This document shows positions 1 through 8,399 of a stretch of DNA of 64,000 bases, piece by piece. A program made the position numbers and the translations under genes. Position 1 is the stretch's first letter; the number at the start of each line of letters is the position of its first letter. The notes under the pieces were generated by a model. It worked only from the letters and a program-made list of their open reading frames with translations, was not told the origin of the DNA and ran no database searches. Source of the DNA: Bacillota bacterium (GTDB lineage: Bacteria > Bacillota > Clostridia > Lachnospirales > Lachnospiraceae); NCBI GenBank assembly GCA_023439505.1, contig JAEXNR010000037.1:1-64000 (forward strand), written 5' to 3'.

Positions 1-111
1 TGTCAAAAATAATAAATATTCAATTCTCTCCTGAAGTAAAGTAATTAATTCGTGTGAGCCACTTTCAACAATATTCAAACGTTCATTTATTTTCTTCCTT
101 ATATAATCCAT
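1..111 (-). CDS. Partial unknown protein, N-terminus only
   Basis: An open frame starts at an ATG whose first base is 111 and runs off the left edge after 37 codons. It begins MDYIRKKINERL and is rich in alternating charged and hydrophobic residues (INERLNIVESGS, LITLLQERIEYLL), which suggests helix. An AGAGGA ribosome binding site precedes the ATG. No family can be assigned from so short a piece. It lies beyond the decayed recombinase, so it may belong to the same old mobile element, but that is inference. Confidence 0.45.
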   Translation of the reverse strand, partial: MDYIRKKINERLNIVESGSHELITLLQERIEYLLFLT

Positions 112-329
112 ATTATTTTCCTCTCATATTTAATAAAATGGAACATTATGGTTAATTATACCTCTTTTAGTTTTTTTTGTAAATAATTTGCTGAATAAAT
201 ACATGGGGGTACGAATGCTTTATTATAATTGTAGATAATGCTATGACTGTTGGTTATAACTAAAAGCATCAAAACAACGAAGGCCATGCTACGCATGGAT
301 CTTCGCTGTTTTATCGGATGATCGCCTGG

Positions 330-713
330 ACAGGCTATCTTGTGGAAGCTAAGCATAGTCTCTCTTACTGACATAGTAAGGAAATCATAAGAAAAGCTAG
401 AGTGCTTAATCCAGATGGTGAATTTATCTTTGAAAGAAATGGTGAGCGAATAACTGCAAGAGCTGTAACCTATTGGCTTAGCAAATATTGCAGAGATGCA
501 GGATATATATACAAGAGTACTCATTGCACAAGAAGGACTACTGCAAGTCGCTTGAGTACGAAAGGAATGCCTCTTGATAAGATTCGGGATATGCTAGGAC
601 AAGTTGATGAGAAGACAACCCTTAACTACATTTACAATCCCAATACAGAACAAGAGAACCTTAATATCATGAATGAAGCTCTGAAAAAGAGTGATAAAAA
701 GAACATAAAATAG
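330..713 (+). pseudogene. Decayed tyrosine recombinase (integrase), C-terminal part
   Basis: The intact frame from about 402 to 713 encodes the C-terminal catalytic part of a phage/ICE-type tyrosine recombinase. It shows LNPDGEFIFERNGERITAR, then HCTRRTTASRL (the H-x-x-R box), then a DEKTTLNYIYNP segment with the expected nucleophile tyrosine. Upstream, the segment KLSIVSLTDIVRK continues the family pattern in another frame (about 344-383). In the catalytic frame a TGA lies at 369. The gene has therefore lost its N-terminal half and carries at least one frameshift and stops. The intact family is about 350-400 residues. No full-length start is present, so it should be inactive. It lies 64 bp from the 3' end of a tRNA gene, the usual attachment site for such integrases. 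Confidence 0.65.
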
Positions 714-745
714 TAGTGCACATACGGTGCACATATCAGCGCAAC

Positions 746-773
746 AAAAAACCCCTTGAAAATCAAGGGGTTT
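746..773 (-). terminator. Rho-independent terminator of tRNA-Gly
   Basis: Read on the minus strand, an 11-bp perfect stem (749-759 with 763-773, sequence AAACCCCTTGA and its complement) with a 3-base loop is followed by a run of six T. It starts 5 bp past the tRNA 3' end and is well placed to end tRNA transcription. Confidence 0.85.
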
Positions 774-777
774 CGTA

Positions 778-849
778 AGCGCGAGACGGGATTCGAACCC
801 GCGACCCTCGCCTTGGCAAGGCGATACTCCACCACTGAGCCACTCGCGC
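778..849 (-). tRNA. tRNA-Gly (anticodon GCC)
   Basis: The minus strand folds into a complete cloverleaf. The 7-bp acceptor stem is GCGCGAG with CTCGCGC. The D-arm starts GGCTCAGTGG. The anticodon stem TCGCC/GGCGA closes the loop TTGCCAA, giving anticodon GCC, which reads GGC and GGU. The T-arm has GGGTTCGAATCCC. CCA is not encoded. The 3' end faces a decayed integrase, as expected if this tRNA gene served as an attachment site. Confidence 0.95.
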
Positions 850-980
850 ATATTATATGATGTGCATTTGTTTTGATACATCGTTAGCACATGACATAAT
901 ATACTATAGTTCATATTATTTGTCAATACCTTTACAAGAATTTATTTTATTTTCTTTGTAATTAAAATAATTTATTTAAT

Positions 981-1748
981 TCAACCAATTATAAGGGTAC
1001 AGATATATTCGTTGTTCTGAAATGATTTATTCTTAATGGAATCGGATTTTGTAATCTTCATATCCACCCAGAGTTCCTCGGCGGCAAGCAAAAGATTAGA
1101 TAACATGATACCCATATCCACCAGTTGATCAAAGTCCAGGAGTTTTCCGATAAATACATTTTTCCTGGTGAAGACATGAATCCGGTTCTTATAGACCACA
1201 AACCGCCAGGGTTGGGTGTTGTAGCTGGAAGGAGCAAGTCTGGCAGCGGTCAGGATTTGTCTGATATCAGAGGATGTCTCTTCCTTATAGATTATTACTT
1301 CCTGCTCAGGGAGACGTTTGGCCTCGGAGCTTTCTCTGTATAAGGGTTCGTAAGTTTTCCCAAAAGCAAGTGCGACGATATAATCAAATTTCATATCGGA
1401 TTTCAGGCTTCTTCCCGGATTGGAAGAACCCAGATAACAGGTGCCAAGTCCCTTGGAAGTAATATAAAGATTAATCTGCTCGATAAGATAACCTGCATTA
1501 ATGAGATGATCTTCCTTCTCCTCGGAAGAGATGCAGATATAATAGGGAGCTTTGATGGATAAGGGGCCTCTAAATGCCTGCTTTTTTTCGATATTACTAA
1601 CCAATTTATATTCGACTGCAATTCCCTCGATCAGAGGCCGGAGACGATTAGCAAAATCTAAAATGTCGGATAAAACTTCCCATTCCACCTTTTCCTGAAT
1701 GAAGTGTCGAATGGTTCTTCGTGAAAATATAGCGTCAAACATATTCAT
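981..1748 (-). CDS. Nitroreductase-family protein
   Basis: This 255-residue protein belongs to the nitroreductase/FMN-reductase superfamily. The N-terminus MFDAIFSRRTIRHF is the classic FMN-binding start of the fold. A second signature, ARLAPSSYNTQPWRFVVYKN, lies around residues 166-185. Having both halves inside one chain matches the group annotated as putative TM nitroreductase, which forms the fold as a pseudo-dimer. These enzymes use FMN and NAD(P)H to reduce nitro or quinone compounds; the true substrate is unknown. The gene starts 21 bp after the stop of the AraC regulator on the same strand, so the two are probably cotranscribed and the regulator may control it. A start at 1742 is also possible. 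Confidence 0.8.
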   Translation of the reverse strand: MNMFDAIFSRRTIRHFIQEKVEWEVLSDILDFANRLRPLIEGIAVEYKLVSNIEKKQAFRGPLSIKAPYYICISSEEKEDHLINAGYLIEQINLYITSKGLGTCYLGSSNPGRSLKSDMKFDYIVALAFGKTYEPLYRESSEAKRLPEQEVIIYKEETSSDIRQILTAARLAPSSYNTQPWRFVVYKNRIHVFTRKNVFIGKLLDFDQLVDMGIMLSNLLLAAEELWVDMKITKSDSIKNKSFQNNEYICTLIIG

Positions 1749-1769
1749 AACTGAAAGTACCCTTCTTCC

Positions 1770-2639
1770 TTACTGGTTGGAAGCATCCTGAACCGTTGTC
1801 TTTTTACGATAATATAACGGTGAGATTCCATAATATTTTTTGAACAGCTTACTGAAGTGATATACATCGTCATATCCTACCTGGGAAGCAATATCCTTGA
1901 TGCTTCCGGCATCATTGGTTTGCAATATTTCCTTTGCTTTCTCCAGACGTATCTTTATTAAATAATTAATCGGTGATTCACCGGTTTCTTCTTTGAAGAT
2001 CTTGGAGATATACACCGGGCTCAAATACATATTATGTGCAATTTTCTCCAAAGATATCTTGTGATTGTAATTTTCATTCAAATAATTAATAATTCTGTTC
2101 ACTGCATAGATCTTATTGTAAGTTTCAAAGCTGCAGCCCTTCTGCTCTGTCTTTTCAACGTCTGCAATTTCCCTCATGATTAACAGAAGCATCTGCATCA
2201 AATGGGTCTTTAGCATAAAATAACGACCCACTTGATTATTCTCTTCTTCCGTCAGCATGGCATAGCAGTGCTTATATAATTCTTGCCGTAATTCTGCCGT
2301 AGTATGTAAGATACATCCCCCGTTTTTTAACAATAGGGAATTGGCCGGCATATCTTTAAAATGATAATTTGTAAAGCCTGTAATGAACTTCATGGAAGGC
2401 TCTTTTGGGTTGGTTAGTAATTGTTTGTGCTTCACGCCGGGATTACAGATAATCAGATCCCCGGTATCCACATCAAATTCATTTCCATTTACCAGATATC
2501 TTCCTTTTCCAGATAATATATATGCCAATTCGGTATGATCATGGTCATGGTAATCACTTTCACTCTCTACACGAAACTTTGATACATAGAAAACAGTTGG
2601 ATTGAAATCATTATAGGTTAAATCAAATTCGGTACACAT
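1770..2639 (-). CDS. AraC-family transcriptional regulator with cupin sensor domain
   Basis: This 289-residue protein has an N-terminal cupin-like sensor domain. The cupin shows DYHDHDHTELAYILSGKGRY at about residues 30-50 and later GDLIICNPGVKH. The C-terminus is a two-helix-turn-helix AraC DNA-binding domain, with ISLEKIAHNMYLSPVYISK, then IKDIASQVGYDDVYHFSKLF, ending in the family signature FKKYYGISPLYYRK. I chose the ATG at 2639 over the one at 2648 because it sits 6 bases after a GAGGTG ribosome binding site. It is divergent from the ABC exporter (332 bp between them) and immediately upstream of the nitroreductase-like gene. It may regulate either; the ligand is unknown. Confidence 0.88.
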   Translation of the reverse strand: MCTEFDLTYNDFNPTVFYVSKFRVESESDYHDHDHTELAYILSGKGRYLVNGNEFDVDTGDLIICNPGVKHKQLLTNPKEPSMKFITGFTNYHFKDMPANSLLLKNGGCILHTTAELRQELYKHCYAMLTEEENNQVGRYFMLKTHLMQMLLLIMREIADVEKTEQKGCSFETYNKIYAVNRIINYLNENYNHKISLEKIAHNMYLSPVYISKIFKEETGESPINYLIKIRLEKAKEILQTNDAGSIKDIASQVGYDDVYHFSKLFKKYYGISPLYYRKKTTVQDASNQ

Positions 2640-2972
2640 AACATTCACCTCTTTTTTCCTTAAGTCATTATATCATTTCTACTTTAAATAGGTAAGTATC
2701 TTTTTGAAAAAACTGTCGATTATTTTATTTGCTGCCTATAAGCGCCGTTTTATCGCAGGTTTGAGCATATGGTAAAAATATACCAGATAAGTTTTACCAG
2801 GGTATAATCCGGGGACAGGTTGTAACTTCAATATAACAAACTACATTATGAAGGTAATAATGTACATTTCTTTTATTATCAAAGAAGCTATAATGGTATA
2901 ATGTTTCGTAAAAAAGCGCGAAGGAAGATCAATTAAACATCATATTTTTTTTGTCAATAAGGGGGTAATTAT
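2640..2972. promoter_or_regulatory. Divergent control region between AraC regulator and ABC exporter
   Basis: This 333-bp non-coding stretch holds an 8-bp inverted repeat, TGGTAAAA at 2770-2777 and TTTTACCA at 2792-2799, with a 14-base spacer. Two overlapping TATAATG-like -10 boxes lie at about 2890-2903, with no good -35 element. A GGGGG ribosome binding site precedes the exporter start. The inverted repeat is a candidate operator for the AraC protein, by position only. Confidence 0.35.
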
Positions 2973-4787
2973 ATGACAGCATTGGAGTGGTTTTATTCTT
3001 TCCTGAAACAATTTAAGGGGAAAATGGTTACGGCACTCATTCTCGTGACAATATCATCCGGTATTGCGATTGTAAATCCGCAAATATCAGGTATTGTAGT
3101 AGACGATGTTATTAACGGCGGGAAAAGAAATATACTTCCGATCATGATAATAATCATGTTATTAGCGACAATGATAAGATCGGTGGTAAAATACTGCGCT
3201 TCCATTCTTTTTGAGCGGTCTTCACAGGGAGTTTTGTATAACATGAGAGATTATGTGTACCGCAGACTATTAGAACAGGATTTCAGCTTCTATAATAAAA
3301 ACAGAACCGGAGATCTGATGTCCAGACAGACGGGTGATATGGAAGCTATCCGACACTTTGTTGCATTTGTTATTTATTCTGTTTACGAAAATGGGTTATT
3401 GTTTTGCATTGCCTTAATTATGATATTTGTTGCGGATTTCAGACTTGCTCTTTGCATGATTGCGATTATGCCGCTTACGATCCTGGCCACGGCAAAGCAG
3501 TTAAAGGCGGTAAAACCGGCATTCATGAAGATCAGACAACAATTTTCCAGTCTGAATACTTTTGTACAGGAGAATGTCAGCGGTAATCGGGTGGTGAAGG
3601 CCTTTGCCAAAGAAGATTACGAGATTGAAAAGTTTATGAAAGAGAATGATGCCTATCGCAGCTCGGAATTGGGAGCAGCACAGATTTGGAAGAAATATGT
3701 TCCGATCTTTGATTTCCTTGCCAATGCCCTGACAGTCATTCTTTATCTGATCGGTGGTATCATGGTAGTAGAGGGGTATATGTCCCTTGGTAAACTGGTA
3801 ACTGTCAGCGGATATCTCTGGATGTTAAATCAGCCGCTTCGTATGGCCGGGTGGCTTGCCAATGATTATCAGCGCTTTGTAACCTCAGTGGAAAAGATAT
3901 ATACCACCGTAATTACGGAGCCGACCATTAAAAAACCCTGCAATCCCGTAACGAAAAATCGATTTAACGGTGAGATAGAGTTCGCGCATGTTAATTACAA
4001 TGCGGATGATGAAGTTATCTTAAGTGATATTAATTTTCACATAAAGCCGGGTCAGACCGTTGGAATTATCGGCGCAACAGGCTCCGGCAAGTCCACCCTG
4101 ATGAATCTTCTTTGCAGATTTTATGATGTAACGGAAGGGGAAGTCAAAATAGATGGGATCAACCTGAAAGATTTGGATTTGTTTTCCATTCGTGATAATA
4201 TCGGGATGGCAATGCAGGATGTATTTTTGTTCTCGGATACCATTGAAGGCAATATCGCGTACAGCAGACCTAACTGCACGTTTGAGGAAGTTGTGGCAGC
4301 AGCCAAAGTCGCCAATGCGCATGACTTTATTCTCCAGATGCCGGAAGGTTATGATACCATTGTCGGTGAGAGGGGTGTAGGGTTATCCGGTGGACAAAAG
4401 CAGAGAATTTCCCTGGCGCGCGCTTTAATCAAAGATCCGTCTATCATTATTTTGGATGATACAACCTCAGCGGTTGATATGGAGACGGAGACCCAGATAC
4501 AAAATGAATTGGGATCCTTGGGGAATCGGCATACCGTATTTATCATAGCACATCGTATCTCTTCCATTAAAGAAGCAGATCAGATTTTGGTTGTAGATGA
4601 CGGAAGAATCATTGAAGCCGGGAACCATGAGGAACTGTTGCGTAAGCAGGGATACTATTATACAGTATTCCATCATCAATATGGTGATTTTGATCAGATC
4701 CGTAAAGAAAACCTTGGAAATGGCTCATCAGATAAGAAATCGAGACAAAGTTATGATAATTCCTCTTTGTTGAATGGAGGTTTTTAA
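2973..4787 (+). CDS. ABC exporter half-transporter, degenerate-site subunit
   Basis: This 604-residue type IV ABC exporter has an N-terminal six-helix membrane domain (about residues 15-310) and a C-terminal nucleotide-binding domain. The Walker A is GATGSGKST, the signature is LSGGQKQR, and the switch region is IIAHR. The Walker B reads IIILDDTTSAVD, so the catalytic glutamate after the Walker B aspartate is replaced by aspartate. This is typical of one partner in heterodimeric exporters of the BmrCD, TM287/288 and YheHI type. The partner gene starts 2 bp after the stop. Such pairs export drugs, lipids or peptides; the cargo here is unknown. The start follows a strong GGGGG ribosome binding site. 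Confidence 0.9.
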   Translation: MTALEWFYSFLKQFKGKMVTALILVTISSGIAIVNPQISGIVVDDVINGGKRNILPIMIIIMLLATMIRSVVKYCASILFERSSQGVLYNMRDYVYRRLLEQDFSFYNKNRTGDLMSRQTGDMEAIRHFVAFVIYSVYENGLLFCIALIMIFVADFRLALCMIAIMPLTILATAKQLKAVKPAFMKIRQQFSSLNTFVQENVSGNRVVKAFAKEDYEIEKFMKENDAYRSSELGAAQIWKKYVPIFDFLANALTVILYLIGGIMVVEGYMSLGKLVTVSGYLWMLNQPLRMAGWLANDYQRFVTSVEKIYTTVITEPTIKKPCNPVTKNRFNGEIEFAHVNYNADDEVILSDINFHIKPGQTVGIIGATGSGKSTLMNLLCRFYDVTEGEVKIDGINLKDLDLFSIRDNIGMAMQDVFLFSDTIEGNIAYSRPNCTFEEVVAAAKVANAHDFILQMPEGYDTIVGERGVGLSGGQKQRISLARALIKDPSIIILDDTTSAVDMETETQIQNELGSLGNRHTVFIIAHRISSIKEADQILVVDDGRIIEAGNHEELLRKQGYYYTVFHHQYGDFDQIRKENLGNGSSDKKSRQSYDNSSLLNGGF

Positions 4788-4788
4788 T

Positions 4789-6624
4789 ATGGCAAGAAAT
4801 AAATACGATATTGATGAAACACTACAATCAGAATTTAATATTTCTCATTTAAAACGGTTGGGTTCCTATATTAAGCCATATCGAAAGGATATCATCTTAA
4901 CCATTATTTTGATGACAATTTCTTCTGCACTTACCATGACGACACCCAGAATATTGATGTTGATCATGGATGTGTACATTCCCAATAAAGATATCAGGGG
5001 AATTGTCCTGATCAGCCTTGTACTGTTGGTTATTTACCTGATTATTTCCCTGTTTCTTCGGCTTAAAATAACGCTTACCTCAAGACTGGGTCAAAATATC
5101 ATACATAAAATAAGAAGTGATATTTTTGAGCATTTGCAGCAGCTGCCCTTTTCTTACTATGATGATAAACCCCATGGAAAGATTCAGGTCCGGGTGGTGA
5201 ATTATGTCAACAGTTTGAGTGACCTGCTTTCCAATGGTATTGTTAATACGATCACTGATCTGTTCAGCTTACTCTTTATCGTGGGCTTCATGTTTTCAAT
5301 TAATGTGAGGTTAACCTTGATCTGCCTGTTAGGACTGCCCCTGTTAATGATCATTATATTTATCATTAAGAAGAAACAGAGAGTGGCATGGCAGATGTCA
5401 AGTAACAAATCCTCCAATTTGAATGCTTATATTGCAGAAAGTATTAACGGGATCCGTGTAACCCAGAGCTTTACCAGAGAACAGGAGAATATCAAGATAT
5501 TTAATACACTAAGCAATGATTACCGGACGGCGTGGATGCGGGCGGTAAGGCTCCAGTTTTTATTGTGGCCCTCCATTAATAATATTGCAACCTGGACCAC
5601 AGCTGCCATTTATATACTTGGTATTTCGTGGTTGGATCATGGAATGACAGGAATTACCGTCGGATCCTTAATTGCTATGACAGGATATATCGGAGGATTT
5701 TGGGCACCGATTAATACACTGGCCAGCTTTTATAATTCCATTCTCACAGCAGTATCTTATCTGGAGAGAATATTTGAGACCATTGATGAGCCGGTGCTGG
5801 TAAAGGACTGCCAGGGAGCAGTAGAGATGCCGCGGATTATGGGAGAAGTGGAATTTAAGGATGTGGTATTTAGCTACGAGAAAGGTATTCCTATATTAAA
5901 TGGAATTAATTTCAAGACAAAGGTGGGAGATACCGTTGCCATCGTGGGGCCTACCGGTGCGGGAAAAAGTACTATTATTAATCTGATCAGCAGGTTTTAT
6001 AATCTGGATTCCGGTGTGGTTATGATAGACGGAATGGATATCAGTAAAGTGACGATCCATTCTCTGCGTAAACAAATGGGTGTCATGTTACAGGACAGCT
6101 TCATCTTCTCCGGCACAATCATGGACAATATTCGATACGGAAATATGGATGCAACGGATGAAGATGTAATCAGAGCTGCGAAAACAGTACGCGCCCATGA
6201 CTTCATCATGGAATTAGAAAACGGCTATTATACCGAAGTGAATGAAAGAGGAACCAGATTATCCGTAGGACAGAGACAGCTTTTAAGCTTTTCAAGAGCC
6301 TTGCTGGCAGATCCAAAGATTCTTATACTGGATGAAGCAACTTCCAGTATTGATACAGAGACAGAGATTTTGCTGCAGGAGGGATTAAGCAAATTACTGG
6401 CAAATAGAACCTCCTTTATCATCGCTCATCGTCTATCAACAATTAAAAACGCCGACTGTATCATGTATATCGATAAGGGTGCCATACTGGAGAAGGGTAC
6501 CCATGAGGAACTGCTTGATAAAAAGGGTGATTACTATGAGCTATACATGTCCCAATATACGTTCCTTGACAAGAAACAGGAACCGGAGATTCCAATATAT
6601 GGTGAGCCTTGTACTGACTTCTAA
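4789..6624 (+). CDS. ABC exporter half-transporter, consensus-site subunit
   Basis: This 611-residue type IV ABC exporter is the second half of the heterodimer. It has six N-terminal membrane helices, then a nucleotide-binding domain with Walker A GPTGAGKST and Walker B LILILDEATSSID, with the catalytic glutamate intact. The signature motif is LSVGQRQ instead of LSGGQ. In heterodimers the signature of this subunit pairs with the Walker motifs of the partner, so both departures fall in the same, degenerate ATP site. I chose the ATG at 4789 because GGAGG at 4776-4780 is 8 bases upstream. An in-frame ATG at 4774 overlaps that site. Confidence 0.9.
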   Translation: MARNKYDIDETLQSEFNISHLKRLGSYIKPYRKDIILTIILMTISSALTMTTPRILMLIMDVYIPNKDIRGIVLISLVLLVIYLIISLFLRLKITLTSRLGQNIIHKIRSDIFEHLQQLPFSYYDDKPHGKIQVRVVNYVNSLSDLLSNGIVNTITDLFSLLFIVGFMFSINVRLTLICLLGLPLLMIIIFIIKKKQRVAWQMSSNKSSNLNAYIAESINGIRVTQSFTREQENIKIFNTLSNDYRTAWMRAVRLQFLLWPSINNIATWTTAAIYILGISWLDHGMTGITVGSLIAMTGYIGGFWAPINTLASFYNSILTAVSYLERIFETIDEPVLVKDCQGAVEMPRIMGEVEFKDVVFSYEKGIPILNGINFKTKVGDTVAIVGPTGAGKSTIINLISRFYNLDSGVVMIDGMDISKVTIHSLRKQMGVMLQDSFIFSGTIMDNIRYGNMDATDEDVIRAAKTVRAHDFIMELENGYYTEVNERGTRLSVGQRQLLSFSRALLADPKILILDEATSSIDTETEILLQEGLSKLLANRTSFIIAHRLSTIKNADCIMYIDKGAILEKGTHEELLDKKGDYYELYMSQYTFLDKKQEPEIPIYGEPCTDF

Positions 6625-6674
6625 AATAAGTTACAATAAAGAAGTTATGTTGTAACTGTGACTGGAGTGATCGA

Positions 6675-7748
6675 ATGCTGAATCATATCGGAGAGATTGT
6701 ACCGTATTTATTGGATTGGTTTCGCTATAATGCAAGAATCCTTCCATGGAGGGAAGAACCAAAACCGTATTATGTATGGATATCAGAAATTATGCTTCAA
6801 CAGACAAGAGTAGAAGCGGTAAAGGGATATTTCGATGGTTTTATTACGGCACTTCCTGATATTCGCTCTTTGGCTGAAGCAGAAGAAGAGAAATTGTTAA
6901 AGCTTTGGGAAGGACTGGGTTATTACAGCAGGGTAAGAAATCTGCAGAAAACGGCAAAAATCCTTCTGAAAGATTATCAGGGGGAACTGCCGTCTGATTA
7001 TAATGAATTACGGAAGCTGCCCGGGATTGGAGCATACACCGCAGGGGCCATTGCTTCTATTGCCTATCAGCGTCCGGCGGCAGCAGTGGATGGGAATGTT
7101 CTTCGTGTAATGATGAGGATTACTGCCGGCTATGATGATATTACCAGGGAAAAGACAAAGCAAAATCTGGCAAGAATTATAGAAGATATTATGCCGCAGG
7201 ATCAACCGGGGGATTTTAATCAATCGCTGATGGAATTGGGAGCAACCATATGTCTTCCCAATGGGAAACCATTATGTGAACAATGCCCTGTGATGCATCT
7301 GTGCAAAGCATTTCATCAGGGTTTGATTCAAAGCATCCCGGTAAAGTCTCAGAAGAAGGAACGAAGACGGGAGAATAGAACCGTCCTTCTAATCGAATAC
7401 GGGAAAAAGACAGCAATTCATAAGCGTATGGATAAGGGCTTACTAACCGGTCTATGGGAATATCCAAACCTAGAGGGACACTATGACCGGGATGAAATGA
7501 TGGCGATTACCGATGCATGGGGTCTGAACTGTGCTTCTATAGAGTATATTGGAGTGGCAAAACATATCTTTACGCATATTGAATGGCATATGATAGGGTA
7601 CCATATGATTTTAACAGAAGACCCGACAGATTACAGCCAGAGCAATCAAATTATATTTGCAGATTCAGATCAGATTCGTGAGTTTTATTCTATCCCCAAC
7701 GCCTTCTCAGCTTACACAAAGTTCAGAGAGAATTTCCACAAAGATTGA
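6675..7748 (+). CDS. mutY: A/G-specific adenine DNA glycosylase
   Basis: This 357-residue MutY removes adenine mispaired with 8-oxoguanine in base-excision repair. The N-terminal start RILPWREEPKPYYVWISEIM has the family's PWR and SE(I/V)MLQQT(R/Q) signature (here SEIMLQQTRVEAV). The helix-hairpin-helix LPGIGAYTAGAI is followed by the catalytic aspartate region AVDGNVLRV. Four cysteines for a 4Fe-4S cluster follow in CLPNGKPLCEQCPVMHLC; the first spacing is seven residues rather than the six of E. coli MutY. The C-terminal NUDIX-like 8-oxoG recognition domain is present, so the length is normal. It lies 50 bp after the exporter genes, with no clear terminator between. Confidence 0.93.
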   Translation: MLNHIGEIVPYLLDWFRYNARILPWREEPKPYYVWISEIMLQQTRVEAVKGYFDGFITALPDIRSLAEAEEEKLLKLWEGLGYYSRVRNLQKTAKILLKDYQGELPSDYNELRKLPGIGAYTAGAIASIAYQRPAAAVDGNVLRVMMRITAGYDDITREKTKQNLARIIEDIMPQDQPGDFNQSLMELGATICLPNGKPLCEQCPVMHLCKAFHQGLIQSIPVKSQKKERRRENRTVLLIEYGKKTAIHKRMDKGLLTGLWEYPNLEGHYDRDEMMAITDAWGLNCASIEYIGVAKHIFTHIEWHMIGYHMILTEDPTDYSQSNQIIFADSDQIREFYSIPNAFSAYTKFRENFHKD

Positions 7749-7757
7749 AAATTTGTG

Positions 7758-7786
7758 TTGGATATCCGGGACAGATATGCTATGAT
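7758..7786 (+). promoter_or_regulatory. Predicted sigma-A promoter for the SH3 lipoprotein
   Basis: TTGGAT at 7758-7763 and TATGAT at 7781-7786 are separated by exactly 17 bases. It begins just past the mutY stop and precedes the lipoprotein start by 50 bp. Confidence 0.5.
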
Positions 7787-7836
7787 GTAATTTGATATTA
7801 AGATTCGCGAAAGCAACGCAGAAATGGGGAAAAAAT

Positions 7837-8376
7837 ATGAAGAGATACCTTTATCTTCTTAGTATAGTACTGATTATGTTATTGGCCGGTTGCTCAAAGA
7901 AAGACCAGATGGTAGATTTTATTCCTACCCCCACCGTCACACCGGATGACAATGAGGATCCGCAAGATTCAACGTCAGAGGATTCACAGGGGGATACAGA
8001 TACCCCTACACCAACTGAAGAACCTGTCGTTGTTGGGCATACTGAGACAAAATATGTAAAGATGGAAAAATATGATGCGGTTTTAAATGTTCGTGCAACA
8101 CCTTCAACCGATGGAGAGATTGTGGGTTTTCTGGTACATACGGAGAAAGTCGAAGTAATTGAGATAAAAGATGGTTGGGCAAGTTTTGTTATGAATGGCA
8201 AGATTTGTTTTGTAAGTGCGGATTTTCTGGTAGAGGAACGTCCTGCTTATCTTAACCCGCCGTCTCCGACACCGTCGCCAACGAATACACCACTGCCTAC
8301 CCCAACAAAAGCACCAACCTCAACAAAAGCACCAACCCCGGCGGCAACTGACAGTGAGGTACCACCGGAGATCTAA
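7837..8376 (+). CDS. Lipoprotein with SH3b domain and proline/threonine-rich linkers
   Basis: This 179-residue secreted lipoprotein starts MKRYLYLLSIVLIMLLAGC, a signal peptide ending in a lipobox (LAGC) with the lipidated cysteine at residue 19. A low-complexity Pro/Thr/Asp/Glu linker follows. Then comes a bacterial SH3-like domain (about residues 68-135) with VLNVRATPSTDGEIVGFL and GWASFVMNGKICFVSADFL. A Pro/Thr-rich tail holds repeats of the PTPTKAPT type. SH3b domains usually bind peptidoglycan or proteins at the cell wall. I chose the ATG at 7837 because GGGGA lies 6 bases upstream and the signal peptide then starts correctly; an in-frame ATG at 7792 would spoil it. No enzymatic domain is seen. 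Confidence 0.82.
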   Translation: MKRYLYLLSIVLIMLLAGCSKKDQMVDFIPTPTVTPDDNEDPQDSTSEDSQGDTDTPTPTEEPVVVGHTETKYVKMEKYDAVLNVRATPSTDGEIVGFLVHTEKVEVIEIKDGWASFVMNGKICFVSADFLVEERPAYLNPPSPTPSPTNTPLPTPTKAPTSTKAPTPAATDSEVPPEI

Positions 8377-8399
8377 TAAATATGGTGTTAATGAAATCC

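Noticed and set aside
156..524. 122-residue minus-strand open frame across the integrase remnant
   Set aside because: No ribosome binding site or family pattern; the plus strand carries the recognisable HxxR...Y recombinase sequence.
594..926. Minus-strand open frames overlapping the tRNA
   Set aside because: They translate through a clear tRNA and its terminator.
6624..6674. Hairpin AGTTACA/TGTAACT as a terminator after the exporter genes
   Set aside because: No T run follows; only a 7-bp stem.
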